Source: Pratylenchus scribneri (Eukaryota > Nematoda > Chromadorea > Rhabditida > Pratylenchidae). From it: a DNA stretch of 64,000 nt. Within the stretch, counting starts at the first letter, position 1. Each line of letters begins with the position of its first letter. The DNA lies in contig JAQSEB010000050.1 in NCBI GenBank assembly GCA_030063045.1, positions 1,426,001-1,490,000 on the forward strand. The letters are read 5' to 3'. Shown here piece after piece: positions 11,411 through 22,850 of this stretch. The position numbers and the translations under genes are program-made. Under the pieces are notes generated by a model. That model worked only from the letters and a program-made list of their open reading frames with translations, ran no database searches and was not told the DNA's origin.

Positions 11411-11895
11411 TTATTTTCGGCCGGGAGGCCCAAAAGCGGGGCCTAGTCCTGGGCCTCCTGGGCTGCCGCCTCCGCCCACTGGGATTGCTGGGGCTGAAAA
11501 AATTGAAAATTAGCATATGAAGCATCAAAATGATGGGACAATTTAGGATAAGTTTATCCCCACCTTGTGCTCCTGCGCCCGAAGGCAAAGCAGCTACTGG
11601 AGCACTTGCCTGCGAGAACATCGACTGGAAATAGGGCGAATAGCTGGTGGCTGGCCACTGCAAATATAAAATATTATTTTTGGGGGAGGATGCCAAATAA
11701 TTCTAATTTTTGGCCAAATTTTCTTGATATTTTCTTGCCATTTTCGTCAATTCTTTCATTTTATCTTAAAATGGCCCTATATCGCCCATCCCAAAAACGA
11801 ACCGCTGCCGGCGGTTGTCCATTGGCGATGTCCATTAAGAAGGTCAACAAAATGGTAGCCAGCAAAAATTTGTATAAGAAATGCAAAGAGGACAT
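11411..11895 (-). CDS. Small secreted Gly/Pro-rich peptide precursor, 3 exons, 89 aa
   Basis: Exons 11803-11895, 11564-11657, 11411-11493; phases close. Residues 1-26 form a strong signal peptide (FLYKFLLATILLTFLMDIANG with a predicted cut after ANG). The mature part of about 63 residues is rich in Ala, Pro, Ser and Gly (PATSYSPYFQSMF, then GGGGSPGGPGLGP) and ends FGPPGRK. It lacks Cys. The C-terminal Gly-Arg-Lys resembles an amidation/processing signal, so a neuropeptide-like or cuticle-associated peptide is possible, but no family was recognised. The two flanking minus-strand genes also encode signal peptides. Confidence 0.65.
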
Positions 11896-12533
11896 TTTTT
11901 GTTGATGATTTGGTGAATGTAAATGAAGGATTATGGGCATGGCCTCCACTTTTTCTAGGCCACTTTTATGTGGGATGGATGGAAGGAAGAATTGTGTGGC
12001 AAAAATATGAATGAATGTTTGCCAAAAATCAACATGATGATCAAAAGTGGACCGGATTCATTCAAAGGTAACATTGCCTAATTTTCCACTTTCAATTGAC
12101 CTTCCAAACACTTTCTCCTTCGTTGATCCTCCAATTGAATGAATGAATTGAATGGAAGTATTGGTTACACAAATGAAAGGGACAAATATTAGGGTCAATT
12201 GTGAGTGAATGAATAAGAATGGCCAATTTCCGGTTATTCCTTTGACAACTTTCCCTCCATTCCCATAATTTCTGAATATAGGGTTATTTATTAATTTCAT
12301 TATAATTCGTTAAATTTTATTTAATCCTGCCAAAAAAATATTTTAGAATATTATGATTTATTAATATATGATTATGCTATATGATATACACAAAAAATGC
12401 ATAAAATTATCAATTTTAAAATCGCATTGAATTGATAAATTATCATCAATCCATCATCTCATCCTTCCAAATCTTCCACTTTTTGGTATTATTTTCGTTG
12501 GTTTTGTGCTGCTTTGTTGCCAGCTGACCGGCC
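11896..12533. other. Intergenic, nothing recognised
   Basis: AT-rich, no phase-consistent exons, no repeat family shared with the rest of the window was seen. Confidence 0.4.
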
Positions 12534-13676
12534 TCAACAAAACGCCCCTTCCTCCCTCTTCCTCATCTTCTTCCCCTCTTTCGGTAGTGGTTGTCGTTTT
12601 GCGGACATTTTTTGCCATTCATTTACGGTTGGATATTTCCTCTCGTTTGGCATTTGAGGAATGCAAGGAGGAATGTCGTCCAATTTGGCATCATTATTTG
12701 TATCAATTTTGGCAAATATTTCTCTCTCCTTCATTCCATCTAGCCTAAAAATAAATTAATTAAAGAATTGAATCTAGGAAAATGAGAGGAAAGGGAAATT
12801 TTAATCCAAATTTGATTACAGCAACACTTAAATGAAGAAAGGAGAATATGAATATGGTATGGTACCCTCTTTGCTGGAAAAGAAGGGAAACATAAATGAT
12901 CTTGCCTACAGCTATAAATGAAAATAAGAAATAAAATATTCCCTTGTTTTAGAATAGGCTGAATTAAAAACAGGCGAATTTATTCTAAGTTCGCCAGGCG
13001 GAATTATTCTAAGTTCACCAGGTAGAATTATTCTAAGTTCGTAAGGCGGAATTATTCTAAGTTCGCCAGGCGGAATTATTCTAAGTTCGCCAGGCGGAAT
13101 TATTCTATGTACGCCAGGCGGAATTATTCTAAGTTCGCCAGGCGGAATTATTCTATGTTCGCCAGGCGGAATTATTCTATGTTCGCCAGGCGGAATTATT
13201 CTAAGTTCGCCAGGCGGAATTATTCTATGTTCGCCAGGCGGAATTATTCTAAGTTCGCCAGGCGGAATTATTCTAAGTTCGCCAGGCGGAATTATTCTAA
13301 GTTCGCCAGGCGGAATTATTCTATGTTCGCCAGGCGGAATTATTCTAAGTTCGCCAGGCGGAATTATTCTAAGTTCGCCAGGCGGAATTAATCTAAGTAA
13401 AACAGGCGGATTAAAACATGGAAAAATATTCTAAAAAATAAATAGGCCGAATTAGTTATTCTAAAAATAAAAATAAGTGGGATTATTTAGTAAAAAAATA
13501 TTTATAAGCAAACGAAAACAAACTCACTCTACTTCTCCTCCTTTTTGCTCCAATTCCACATAGTTCTTCATTTCGGCCCGAGCCTGTTGAACATATTGGG
13601 GCAGGGGATAACAATGGACGAGGAAAAAGGCCACAAACAGAGAAAATGCCGTCAGTGGACACAGAGGACGGTACAT
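12534..13676 (-). CDS. Small secreted EF-hand-like protein, 2 exons, about 119 aa
   Basis: Exons 13528-13676 and 12534-12744, joined in phase across a 783-bp intron filled by a minisatellite. Residues 1-23 look like a signal peptide (LTAFSLFVAFFLVHCYPLP). Around residue 60-72 the sequence IFAKIDTNNDAKLDDI fits the first nine positions of an EF-hand loop (D-x-N-x-D-x-K-L-D), although position 12 is not acidic. The C-terminal half is Lys/Arg/Glu-rich. A second canonical EF-hand was not found. A tiny extra exon near 12870 (CAAAGAGG) cannot be excluded. The family is unknown; secretion and weak calcium binding are inference. Confidence 0.6.
12970..13420. repeat. Minisatellite type 2 (24-bp unit), inside EF-hand-like gene intron
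   Basis: About 18 units reading on the + strand ATTCTAAGTTCGCCAGGCGG plus AATT, i.e. the reverse complement of the array at 26580-27297. The ends contain variants with AAAACAGGCGG. Confidence 0.9.
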
Positions 13677-14803
13677 ATTTATTTTTAGAAGTCAAATTTT
13701 GAGTCGAATTAATGAAAAATGAAAGGAACAACAATGAATTAGGAATTTGCGAAGGTGAAGAAGAAGTTGGGTACAATTGTTGGTGTCAAATTATATGTAG
13801 TGAAGTCAAAAAAAAGACGGAACTTCTATGTGGCAGGGGGAAACAGACCCACTGCACATTCAACCGGTCAATTTGAAAAGTATGGAGAAGAAATTGAGGA
13901 CAATTGAATTGGATTTGGAGGGTCATTTGGAATTGGATGGAGGCAAAGTGCGCATGGGTTTGGATGGATGGTGAGTTTAAATTGGAGGGCACATAAAATT
14001 GGTAGAGGAGGGCAATTTGAGGGAAAACATGAGAAGCTCTGGGGCGATGCAAATTAGAAAGCCATCGGTCTCTTCAAATTACTCTGCAATTTGAACTCCA
14101 CTTCAAGTCGGCTTTTGTAAATGGCTTTTCGTGCATCTTTGATTTGATGTGGTTTGCGGATTTGATGTGCTCGAATAAACGGGATGGACAAAAATTACTA
14201 AAATGTTTATAACAAATTCATAACATTTTCTTAAATTCGAAGAGCATAATCGAGTACTGCCAATTGGCACTATGGCCTTTCTTTTGGCCATATTTCAACA
14301 AGGAGGCAACCAATCCAGGATGGCGATATGCCATTCGAAAGCCCTAAATGTCCTCTAAAAAGTGGCTTAACTAATTTTTTTTTGAATTTGAAAATTCTTA
14401 AAATAAGCGGATTTTCCTCAATAGCGTGGGTTCATTACACTCAATGACGAATAACCAAATTAAAAAGCTGAAATTCATAACATTTTTACAGCCACTTTTT
14501 GGGTTACTTTTAGGGCTTTCCAACGGTTTATTGTCCACTCATATTGGCCATTGCCTCGATGAACTATAAGCAAAAGAATGGCTCCAGAATTGCTAAATTC
14601 AATCCAATTTACTTATAAATTTTCATAGGTATTTTATTTTGCCGCTTCTTAGCCGGACAAATTATTTATTTTGAGAGAGTTTAATAAATGGGGTATCAAA
14701 TTCGACACAAATTTATTCATTTACTCACTCAAAAAATGTTCTCAAAATCGACTAAAAAATATCATTCTTTTCAATAATTTCATTTAATTCCATTCTTCCT
14801 TCA
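13677..14803. repeat. Intergenic with foldback family A copy (about 14270-14585)
   Basis: Contains CAACAAGGAGGCAACCAATC, TGTCCTCTAAAAAGTGGCTT and, inverted, AGCCACTTTTTGGG and TTGCCTCGATGAACTATA. No gene recognised in the remainder. Confidence 0.6.
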
Positions 14804-17800
14804 TTATTGTTTGCCAAAAAGGGCACGTGCCTCACGATGGGCCCCGTCAGTCGCGTCAGCATATCTGCCTGGCCTATTCTCTGGTTGGCTGCTGCTGCCG
14901 CCGTTGCTGATTGGATGGCCACCGCCGCCGCCCCCTCCCCCAATACTGCTTGCACTTTTTGCGGCATTGGCTCCGGTGTTTTCCCTGCAAAAAATTGTGG
15001 CAATTCATAATGAATTTTGTGCCAATTTTTGTAAAATTAATTTGTGCCAATTTCAATGCCTCACCCTCCTCCTCCTCCCCCCAATGTAATATCACTGTTC
15101 GGCATTCGTTTATTCCGTGCCTTGTTCCTGGCTGCCGATGCCAATTCATCGTCAATATTATCGCGAGCTTTGCTTTCGGCCGCCGCTCGTTGTTGTCGTT
15201 GTTTTCGGGTCCAAATGCTGCACAAAAGAATTTGGCATGCTGCCATTCGGAATTCCTTCAGGAACAGTAAACATGTCAGGGGATAGAGGGCCGGCACGGG
15301 GGCCAACAGCAGCATGCCCAAATATTCTTGTATGGGCCTAGGTGGGAATGGGGTATTTGTTTGGATTGATAATAAGTTGAAATAAAGAATTTGAGGTTTT
15401 GGAGACCCATTTTGGTATTGAAAAATTTTTTTATTTAATTAATTTTTCAGCCTACAGCAATCTAAGATACATTCAAAATATTTAAGTTAAAAAGAATCCA
15501 AACAGAATCCAAAGGGAATTTGTCACCCCTAATTTTGACCATCTCTTGTGCCTTTCCATCAAATCATAAAGTGGCACTATGCCTGGTTATAAGGCCTTAA
15601 GGTTAATTCTAGGCCAGCTGATTAATTTATCAAAATTATTGCGTTGGAAATATGTTCGAAATTTGGCGACAAATATAGGTAAGTCTTAAGTGCCCAAAAA
15701 CTCACTTGCTGGTTTCGCCCATCACAAAGCAAACAATGTAGTTGATGCCAGCACAGGCAACCAACTATAATAAAAATGGGAATATATTTACCAAAAAAAA
15801 TAGAAAAATATAAATAAAAGGAGAAGGGAAAGGACTTGCCAATGTGTGAAAATGGGCCAGGATAAGTACCTAAAATTGATGAAATTAGAGACAGATTAAT
15901 CCCAAAATTTACACAAACATTTGTGAATGCCTGCATTTCCTGATGTGATTTGTCCGACATAGACTCTTGGCGACCACTTAGCTTGCATTTGACGGTGATT
16001 GCCTTCAATGGGATGGCACAAAATTAATTGTTAACAATTAATTTCAGAATAATTGGATATATTTATGTGCAATTGGTCAATATGTTCTAATAATAATAAG
16101 TGAATTGAACTTACCGTCAATTCGGTGATTGTCCACGCAATTACCAAAGCCAACATCAAAACACTGTTCGCCAAAAAGTACAGTGGATTGCGGGTGTAGT
16201 CCGTCCCGAAACTGCCCTCAAAAAGTCGAGTCTATTCAAAAAATAAAATATAAGTCTCAAAAATGGGTGTGAAATAACGGTGGCTGCGAACTTTCTTATC
16301 TTCCTTTTTTTAATATACCGTAATTTTATGGCCATTTTTCTCCTCAATTGAATGCTCATTAGTTAGTTAGCCTGAAGCAAGATGTTACATAGGCCCATTC
16401 TTCTGGCCATATCTCAACAAGGAAGTAATCAATTCAGGAAGGCGATATGCCATTTGAAAACCTTAAAAGTCCTCTAAAAAGTGGCTTAACTAATTTTTTG
16501 AAAACTTAAATAATTTGTAAAATAAGGGACTTTTCCTTCAAATAATCGATTTTACATTCAAATAGATTTGACTTTTATGGTTGGATTTCATTAGAAAACA
16601 CTTTAGACTTTCCAATAGTATATCGCCTTCCCATATTGGCTATTTCCTTGATGAGCTATGGCCAAAAAGGCTCACTCAGATAGTGAAATGGCTCTAATGA
16701 AATGTTGCCTACCCTATTTATTAAGCCATCCCAAATATATCCAGCTGCAAATTCATTCTTTCCTTCCGGAAATTATAATTTGGCAATTTCGCCCCAAACA
16801 TTTAGATAAAAACTTGCCTCCGATGCCCCTCCACCAATCATCATCACTCCGCCCTTCTCATATTGGCGACTTTCAATGGCAGCGGCCAATGCACTGTAGT
16901 TGCTTCCGCCCGTGATGGATTGAAAGCCACCACTGAACGAACCGCTGGCCCCACCCCCATTGTTGGATTGGCCACCGCCATTCCCTCCTCCGCCTCCATT
17001 GCCTCCTCCATTTGTGCCACCGCCCCCACCATTTTGTGGTTGGATTAAACTGTCAGTGAGGCTGAAGCTGGCATTCGGGTTCATCCCCAAACTCAGCTGA
17101 ACCTCCTCCCATTTTTTGGAACGTGACAAACGTTCAATCAAATACTGCACGAAAAGGAGGAAAATTAAGGATAAATTAATAGTAATTAACATTTGGTCAT
17201 CCATTTTATTTTTTAAAGAGGGAAAATGGCAATTTTGTTGTCCCCTATTTTCGACTTTAACTCATCCCAAATTGTCTTTTTATACGACAAAATTTAATGA
17301 TGAAAAATTAACCAAAAATAAGGTATAAGAGGGAGGGGGAACATGAATTCCATCGATTGAGTCCTCTGATCATTTTTGGCCATATCTCAACGAGGCAATA
17401 TCCAATATCAGGAGGCGATATACCATTGGAAAGCCCAAAGTGGCCTTTACAATCTGGCCTTTTTAAATTTTGTGAATAGAGTCCCTAAAAAATTTTACAA
17501 GTCTTTGAATAAAATAAACCCAAATTTTTGAGGAAAAGTGACTTATTTTACAAATTACTTAAATTTTCAAAAATAAATTAAGCCACTTTTTAAAGGAGAT
17601 TTAGGTCTATCAAAAGGTATATCGCCTTCCAAAATTGGCTATTGCCTCGTTGCGATATGGCTAAAAGAATGGCCCAGGACTTACAATTAGCTCAATGTCT
17701 TTTGGAACATGATAAAATGTGAAGGATTTTTGGTTTAATTTAAATTAACTGACATTTGGGTCAACTTTTGAGTAGAAAAGCAAGAAAGCTTGAACGAGGC

Positions 17801-19072
17801 AAAAGACGACGGCAACACCCAGGAAAACGGGCACATTTTTGGGTGCAAACACTGTCGACATTTGACCGGCAGTTTTGCGATAATGATAAAGGAAGAGGAG
17901 GCAAAATGAGATGGCCGTGAAGAGGAAGGCGCCAACACCGAATGCGGCCAGGCCATTCTTTTGGGGAAAAAAGAGGGGGAATTTTAATTAGAATTTTGGC
18001 ATTTTTATTTTAGTTGCCTAATAATAAGGCTACAAAAAAGCTGATGAGGAAGAGGACGATTGAGTAAGGGGTACCAAAGCTGTTCTTTTGGCCATATCTC
18101 AACAAGGAAGCAACCTATTCAGGAAGGCGATATACCATTTGAAAGCCCTAAATGTCCTCTAAAAAGTGGCTAAAACTAATATTATGAAAAATTAAAATGA
18201 TTTGTAGAGAAAAGGCTTTTCCTCAAATTCCTTCAAAATTGGAGTTTATTATACTTAAATACATATAACTTCTGCCAAAGTTAAATTTCATAAATTTTAA
18301 ATAGGCAACTTTTTAGAGGGCACTTTGGCCTTTCAAATGGTATATTGCCTTCCTGAATTGGTTATTCCTTGTTGAGCTATGACTAAAAGAATTGTCTAAG
18401 TTTTGAAATGGCAGTCATCTACAAGAGCGTACGTATACTATATACCATAAAATTGGATGATAGGCCAGCATTGCTCAACGAGAGAAGTCCATGGGGTATG
18501 CGAATGTTTGTGCTGGCCAAAGTGATGGATTGTGGGGCAACGGCCATCAGGGCGATGGCAACAAAAATGTAGCCAACGGCAATGCTGCGCAAGAAAATCA
18601 GCACTTCCTACACAAAAGTGGATGGCATTTATTAAAGCCCAATTAATGTGGAATAAATTAAATAACCCTTTGGCAATATTTTCTATTTGATGTGAAAGAA
18701 ATTAATTTATTTCCCAGTGATCAAAGCAAGCAGATAAATTTTGACCAGATAAAATGGCCAAATTGTGCTACTATCATGCTAATAAGGAAAATTAGTAGAA
18801 AATTTATCAAAAACTAAAAATGAAGTTAAAACTCTCAGCCAGCTAATTTTGATTGAAGTCTCATATTTAATTTGAAATATATAAAATTGAAGAATGTAAA
18901 TTTAGCTAAAAAGGCCGGATCATTTTCTGTGCATTTTTAGGTAAAAAAAATTGAATAGGGAAATGACCTGAACACGTTCAACACGTTGCAAGCGAGTGAC
19001 CAAAAGGAAGAGGCAATTCAGCACAATGCCGACCAACGAAAACAGAGCACAGTAGGCCGTGAATGGACGCAT
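14804..19072 (-). CDS. Seven-transmembrane (GPCR-like) protein with Gly-rich loop and tail, 10 exons, about 513 aa
   Basis: Exons 18968-19072, 18446-18607, 17754-17957, 16818-17144, 16115-16231, 15919-16002, 15840-15869, 15706-15764, 15065-15337, 14804-14984; phases close. Seven hydrophobic segments are visible: YCALFSLVGIVLNCLFLLV, IAVGYIFVAIALMAVA, FGVGAFLFTAISFCLLFLY, VPVFLGVAVVFCLVQAFLL, LANSVLMLALVIAWTI, NVLILAHFHTLLVACAGI and LGMLLLAPVPALYPLTCLLF. Between TM4 and TM5 lies a loop of about 110 residues rich in Gly/Asn, and the tail is again Gly/Ser-rich and probably disordered. Two introns (after 16818 and after 15840) use GCAAGT donors. I could not place it in a named chemoreceptor class; a non-GPCR seven-TM protein is possible. 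The N-terminus is only three residues before TM1, so an upstream exon may be missing. Confidence 0.7.
16388..16680. repeat. Foldback family A copy in 7TM gene intron 4
   Basis: Left arm CATTCTTCTGGCCATATCTC ... AAAAAGTGGCTTAACTAATT; right arm has TATCGCCTTCCCATATTGGC and GAGCTATGGCCAAAA in inverted orientation. Confidence 0.65.
17368..17680. repeat. Foldback family A copy in 7TM gene intron 3
   Basis: Left arm TTTTTGGCCATATCTCAACG ... GGCGATATACCATTGGAAAG; right arm AAGCCACTTTTTAAAGGAGA ... TATATCGCCTTCCAAAATTG ... CGATATGGCTAAAAGAATGG. Confidence 0.7.
18085..18395. repeat. Foldback family A copy in 7TM gene intron 2
   Basis: Left arm TTCTTTTGGCCATATCTCAA ... AAAAAGTGGCTAAAACTAAT; right arm GGCAACTTTTTAGAGGGCAC ... 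ATATTGCCTTCCTGAATTGG ... TTGAGCTATGACTAAAAGAA. Confidence 0.7.
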
Positions 19073-20779
19073 GCGAAAAAATATTATTATGATGGAAGTG
19101 GATGAATGTAATGTAAAATGAGGCCAAAATGAAGATGGCATGAAAACGATGGCAATGCCAAAAAAGGGCAAACCATCCCTCACCCATCGGCAAAAATCCC
19201 TTTGAAATCGGCTTTTGCCTCTGCTGACGAAGTTTCGGCCATCTCTTCTGATCCGCTGTGCCTCATCAATTAGCCAAATTGAGTCTGGGGATTTTGGTTG
19301 CCTATGGCACACAATTTTTGGATGTATTAATAAAAAGGATGGGATTATTGTTGATGATGAATGGATGGATGAATGTGCCATATTCATATCCCATATTTGC
19401 GTATTAGGGCAAATGAGAAGGAGGGAAGTATAAACAAAAAAGTGGAGAAAATTTGATAAAATTTTAAAAGTTGTATTAAATCATCCAATGTCCAATCAAT
19501 TCTTTTGAATTATTCTTTGGTATAATTCAAATTGGCAACTCTTAATTGCAAATTCTGGCAGAAAATTTTTTTCAGACTTCTGCTGGGCTATTCTCACTAT
19601 TTGGGCTCCTATTTACAATTGTCAAGTTAAAAAATACTTGAAAAATGATAATGATAAGCGAAATCTGTTCAAAAGCATTTGTCACTTTTTTTTACTCTTG
19701 TTCCAATAATAAATTCCATATAATATTTAATAGAGTATTTTCTTCTTTATAAAATGATACCTAGAACGCCAAAAATGGTTCAGTTTTAAGAAAATTATGA
19801 TCAAAAAATGAAGATGTGCTTTATTTGTTTGATTAAATGGTGTGAGCGTTTTTGTATGCCATTGCCTTGGGGGGCATCATCATTCAATACCTGCTGCTGC
19901 TACTCAATTCATTTCCCTTCCATTACTGTATTGCTTCCTTCACTCTTTCCTCATCAAAGAGAAAAACGCTCATTCATTTTCATTTTAATTACGGTATTCC
20001 ATCCCCGTTTCCTCATCAAGAGAAAATAGGAGATGAGAGTTTTTTTTGCTCTTCAGGCAATTTTATGATTTGAATTTTATTATTCTACTGCCTACTATGT
20101 AGGAGTGTTTTTATAAGTTAACATAATTTTTAGGCCATAATTTTTGATTGAATTAGCCAATTTAATTAAATGATATGAAATTTTAAAGTTCAGAAAATTG
20201 GCAATTAAATGATTTATTTATAATTCAGACAAAATTTGATTCATTAGAATTGAATATAATTGCATTTTTATATGTTAATTTTTTTCAATTCTTCACCAAT
20301 ATTGAAAAGACGTCTTTTCATTGTCCGTCTCCCATTTCCCTTTTCGAGATATTTTCCTTGACTACTGACAATGAGCTTCTTTCCTGCTTTTTCTCAGTCA
20401 ATTTGTGCCATTTCCTCACTTTTCCATCCCAATCCCCCCTCTTCAGACCTCTTCAAAAAGTGTTTATGTGGTTGTTAGCCATTTCCCAGCCAAGTGCCCC
20501 CTTCCATTGTGCCTTTTCCACCTATCCAACTCAAATCTCAAGGCTTTTCCTGTGCCTTTCATCCACTCATTTTCAGCCATGCCTTTCCTTTTTCTCCTTT
20601 CTCCGGATTTAATTCCCGCAAATTGGCACTCGCCACTTTTTTGCCATATCGTTTTTGGCATTTTTTCCAAATCCTTTTTCTTCTTTCCAATTCCATTTTT
20701 TTAATTTTACAATATAAGTAATTTATTTTGAAGCATTTTTGATGGCCTAATTTCTTCAGCATGGGGCCGTGTTTATAGA
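19073..20779. other. Intergenic; pyrimidine-rich stretch and a partial family C repeat
   Basis: No confident gene. At about 19690-19805 the sequence (AGAGTATTTTCTTC, ATAAAATGATACC, GGTTCAGTTTTAAGAAAATT) is related to the arms of the repeat at 29450-29745. The segment 20280-20700 is C/T-rich on the + strand with long open frames of low-complexity composition. At 20600-20650 the sequence TTCTCCGGATTTAATTCCCG is repeated at about 21235. Confidence 0.4.
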
Positions 20780-21110
20780 TTAATTCCGCCTATTTTGCCC
20801 CAAAATAATTCCGCCTATTTGCCCCAAAAATTCCGCCTATTTGCCCCAAAATAATTCCGCCTGTTTTGCCCCAAAATAATTCCGCCTGTTTTGCCCCAAA
20901 ATAATTCCGCCTATTTTGCCCCAAAATAATTCCGCCTATTTTGCCCCAAAATAATTCCGCCTATTTGCCCCAAAATAATTCCGCCTGTTTTGCCCCAAAA
21001 TAATTCCGCCTGTTTTGCCTCAAAATAATTCCGCCTATTTGCCTCAAAATAATTCCGCCTGTTTTGCCCCAAAATAATTCCGCCTGTTTGCCCCAATTTA
21101 ATTCAACCTG
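20780..21110. repeat. Minisatellite type 1 array, intergenic
   Basis: About 13 units of AATTCCGCCTATTTGCCCC-type, same orientation as 9241-9652 and 31391-31856. Confidence 0.9.
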
Positions 21111-21225
21111 TTGTATGACTAATTATTTTGCCCGAAATTCACTAAAAACATTTCATATTAAAAAATAAATCAAAATATTCCCCACCATCCTTCATCCATT
21201 TCCCCATTATTCCCTTCATTTTCAG

Positions 21226-22502
21226 AAAGCCTCCTTTTCCGGATTTAATTCCCGGAAATTGCCCCCTTTTCTTCCCTGGACATTTCCCGTCGAATTGGTT
21301 GGTTGGCCCACTTCACTTGCATTCTTGTCCAATTTGTCCCTCCTTTTCTCATTTTCGTCAGCTTTTCCTATTCAATTTGCTTCCTTTCTCTTCAATCTTT
21401 GCTGCCAGCTTTTCCACGCCAATTATCCAAAAATGGTTGGTCGCCTTTCCCATTTGACCTTTTCCCCATTTCCCTAATAAATTCATTCATTCCCAAATTT
21501 TTGTCCACAGCAAGCCGCCAAAATGTTCACCAAAAATTCGTCGTTCGTCAAGATGTCTGCCCGTAGGCCACATCGACGAAAGTAAAAAACGAGAAGGGAT
21601 ATTAGGCAAAATGATTTTATTTGGAACAGTTTAACTAGGCGATAAGATAACTCATCAAGGACTTAGCCAATTTTGATGATTTTAGTATCAAATTAAAGAG
21701 CAGAATTTTGGCTATCAAATTATATTAATTTTATTCAAATTGGATCAAAATTGATAAATTTGTGCCCAAAAAAACGACTCAAAATTTCGCTAATCTATAT
21801 TAAATGTCATTTTAAATAGTTTTCTCGGAATTCCATCAATTCTGAACCAATTTAAATAAAATTAATATCATTCGATAGCCAAAAGTCTGCTCTTTAATTT
21901 AATATTAAAATCATCAAAAATTGGTTCAATTCTTGATTTGTTGTAACAGTCACAAAATGTGACATTTTATTGACTAAAGGCAAATTGTAAATATTTTGTT
22001 TGATTTAGAAGTGAAATTCATCGGAGCGTTCATGCCGTCTACAAATCGCCGCCTCACATCTTTTCGGTAAATAAATATATTTACAATTATTTTGTGCATT
22101 CATTTATTTATGAATTTGGTCATCATTCATTAGGCAAATGTCAAATTATAATTTAAGGCCCACCAATTGAGACGTAGTCAAATATCATTGGAGCGAAAAG
22201 AATGTACAAAATACCTATGTTGGTGACATTTTTTTAATGGACGATGACATCTATTCTCGGCTAATTAATAAATAGGGTTTTGGACTGGATTCTTTCCATT
22301 TTTCCAGCCATTTTATTGCCCATTTTGACCAAATTTCCTTTTAAAATAATTCAATGACCCCCAAAAGCATATTTGGCCAATATCCCATCAAAATGGTTCA
22401 GGAACGGAACAAATTGTTGAACGAAGGCTTCGCCCGTCTCTATTGGACCATTCGCGAATTGCAATTTCGTCTGTTCTTCCGAAATGAAGGTGGGGGATTA
22501 AA
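21226..22502 (+). CDS. Orphan exon candidates of an unrecognised plus-strand gene (low confidence)
   Basis: Not recognised. Three stretches have plausible splice sites and close in phase: 21226-21297 (acceptor TTTTCAG, donor GTTGGT; reads KASFSGFNSRKLPPFLPW...), 21511-21581 (acceptor TCCACAG; reads QAAKMFTKNSSFVKMSARRP...) and 22009-22066 (acceptor GATTTAG; reads SEIHRSVHAVYKSPPHIF). A fourth open stretch at 22354-22502 (MTPKSIFGQYPIKMVQERNK..., donor G|GTGGGG) looks protein-like but does not join in the same phase, so it may begin a separate gene. A motif like the first exon (FSGFNSRKL) also occurs at about 20620, on the other side of the minisatellite. This could be a decayed or duplicated gene. 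Confidence 0.25.
21640..21945. repeat. Foldback family B copy
   Basis: Left arm TTTTGATGATTTTAGTATCA, AATTAAAGAGCAGAATTTTG, GGCTATCAAATTATATTAAT; right arm is its inverse (ATTAATATCATTCGATAGCC, AAAAGTCTGCTCTTTAATTT, ATTAAAATCATCAAAAATTG). About 300 bp in total. Confidence 0.7.
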
Positions 22503-22544
22503 TACATTGCGAATTGCTAAAATGCCAACATTTCAATAACTGGG

Positions 22545-22850
22545 GTCGTTCTTTTGGCCATATCTCAACAAGGAAGCAACCAATTTAGGAAGGCAATATA
22601 CCATTTGAAAGCCCTAAATGTCCTCTAAAAAGTGGCTTAAATAATTTTTGAAAATTTAAAGAATTTGTAAAATAAGCGGCTTTTCCTCCAAAAAAAATCT
22701 GGTTTATTACACTCAAAGGAATGAAACATTTTAAAAGTTTCAATTTTATAAAATTTAAAATGGCCACTTTTTAGAAGGCACTTTGAGCTTTAAAATGGTA
22801 TATCGCCTTCCTAAATTGGCTATTGCCTTGCTGAGTTATGGCCAAATGAA
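22545..22850. repeat. Foldback family A copy
   Basis: Left arm TTCTTTTGGCCATATCTCAA ... TGTCCTCTAAAAAGTGGCTT; right arm GGCCACTTTTTAGAAGGCAC ... TATATCGCCTTCCTAAATTG ... GAGTTATGGCCAAATGAATA. Confidence 0.7.

Noticed and set aside
13107..13391. Repetitive protein with ARRNYS units
   Set aside because: Pure translation of the 24-bp minisatellite inside an intron.
14752..15003. Alternative last-exon frame of the seven-TM gene (reads GKTPEPMPQKVQ...)
   Set aside because: Exon 9 ends in phase 2, which forces the other frame (GENTGANAAK...); the rejected frame would need a different donor.
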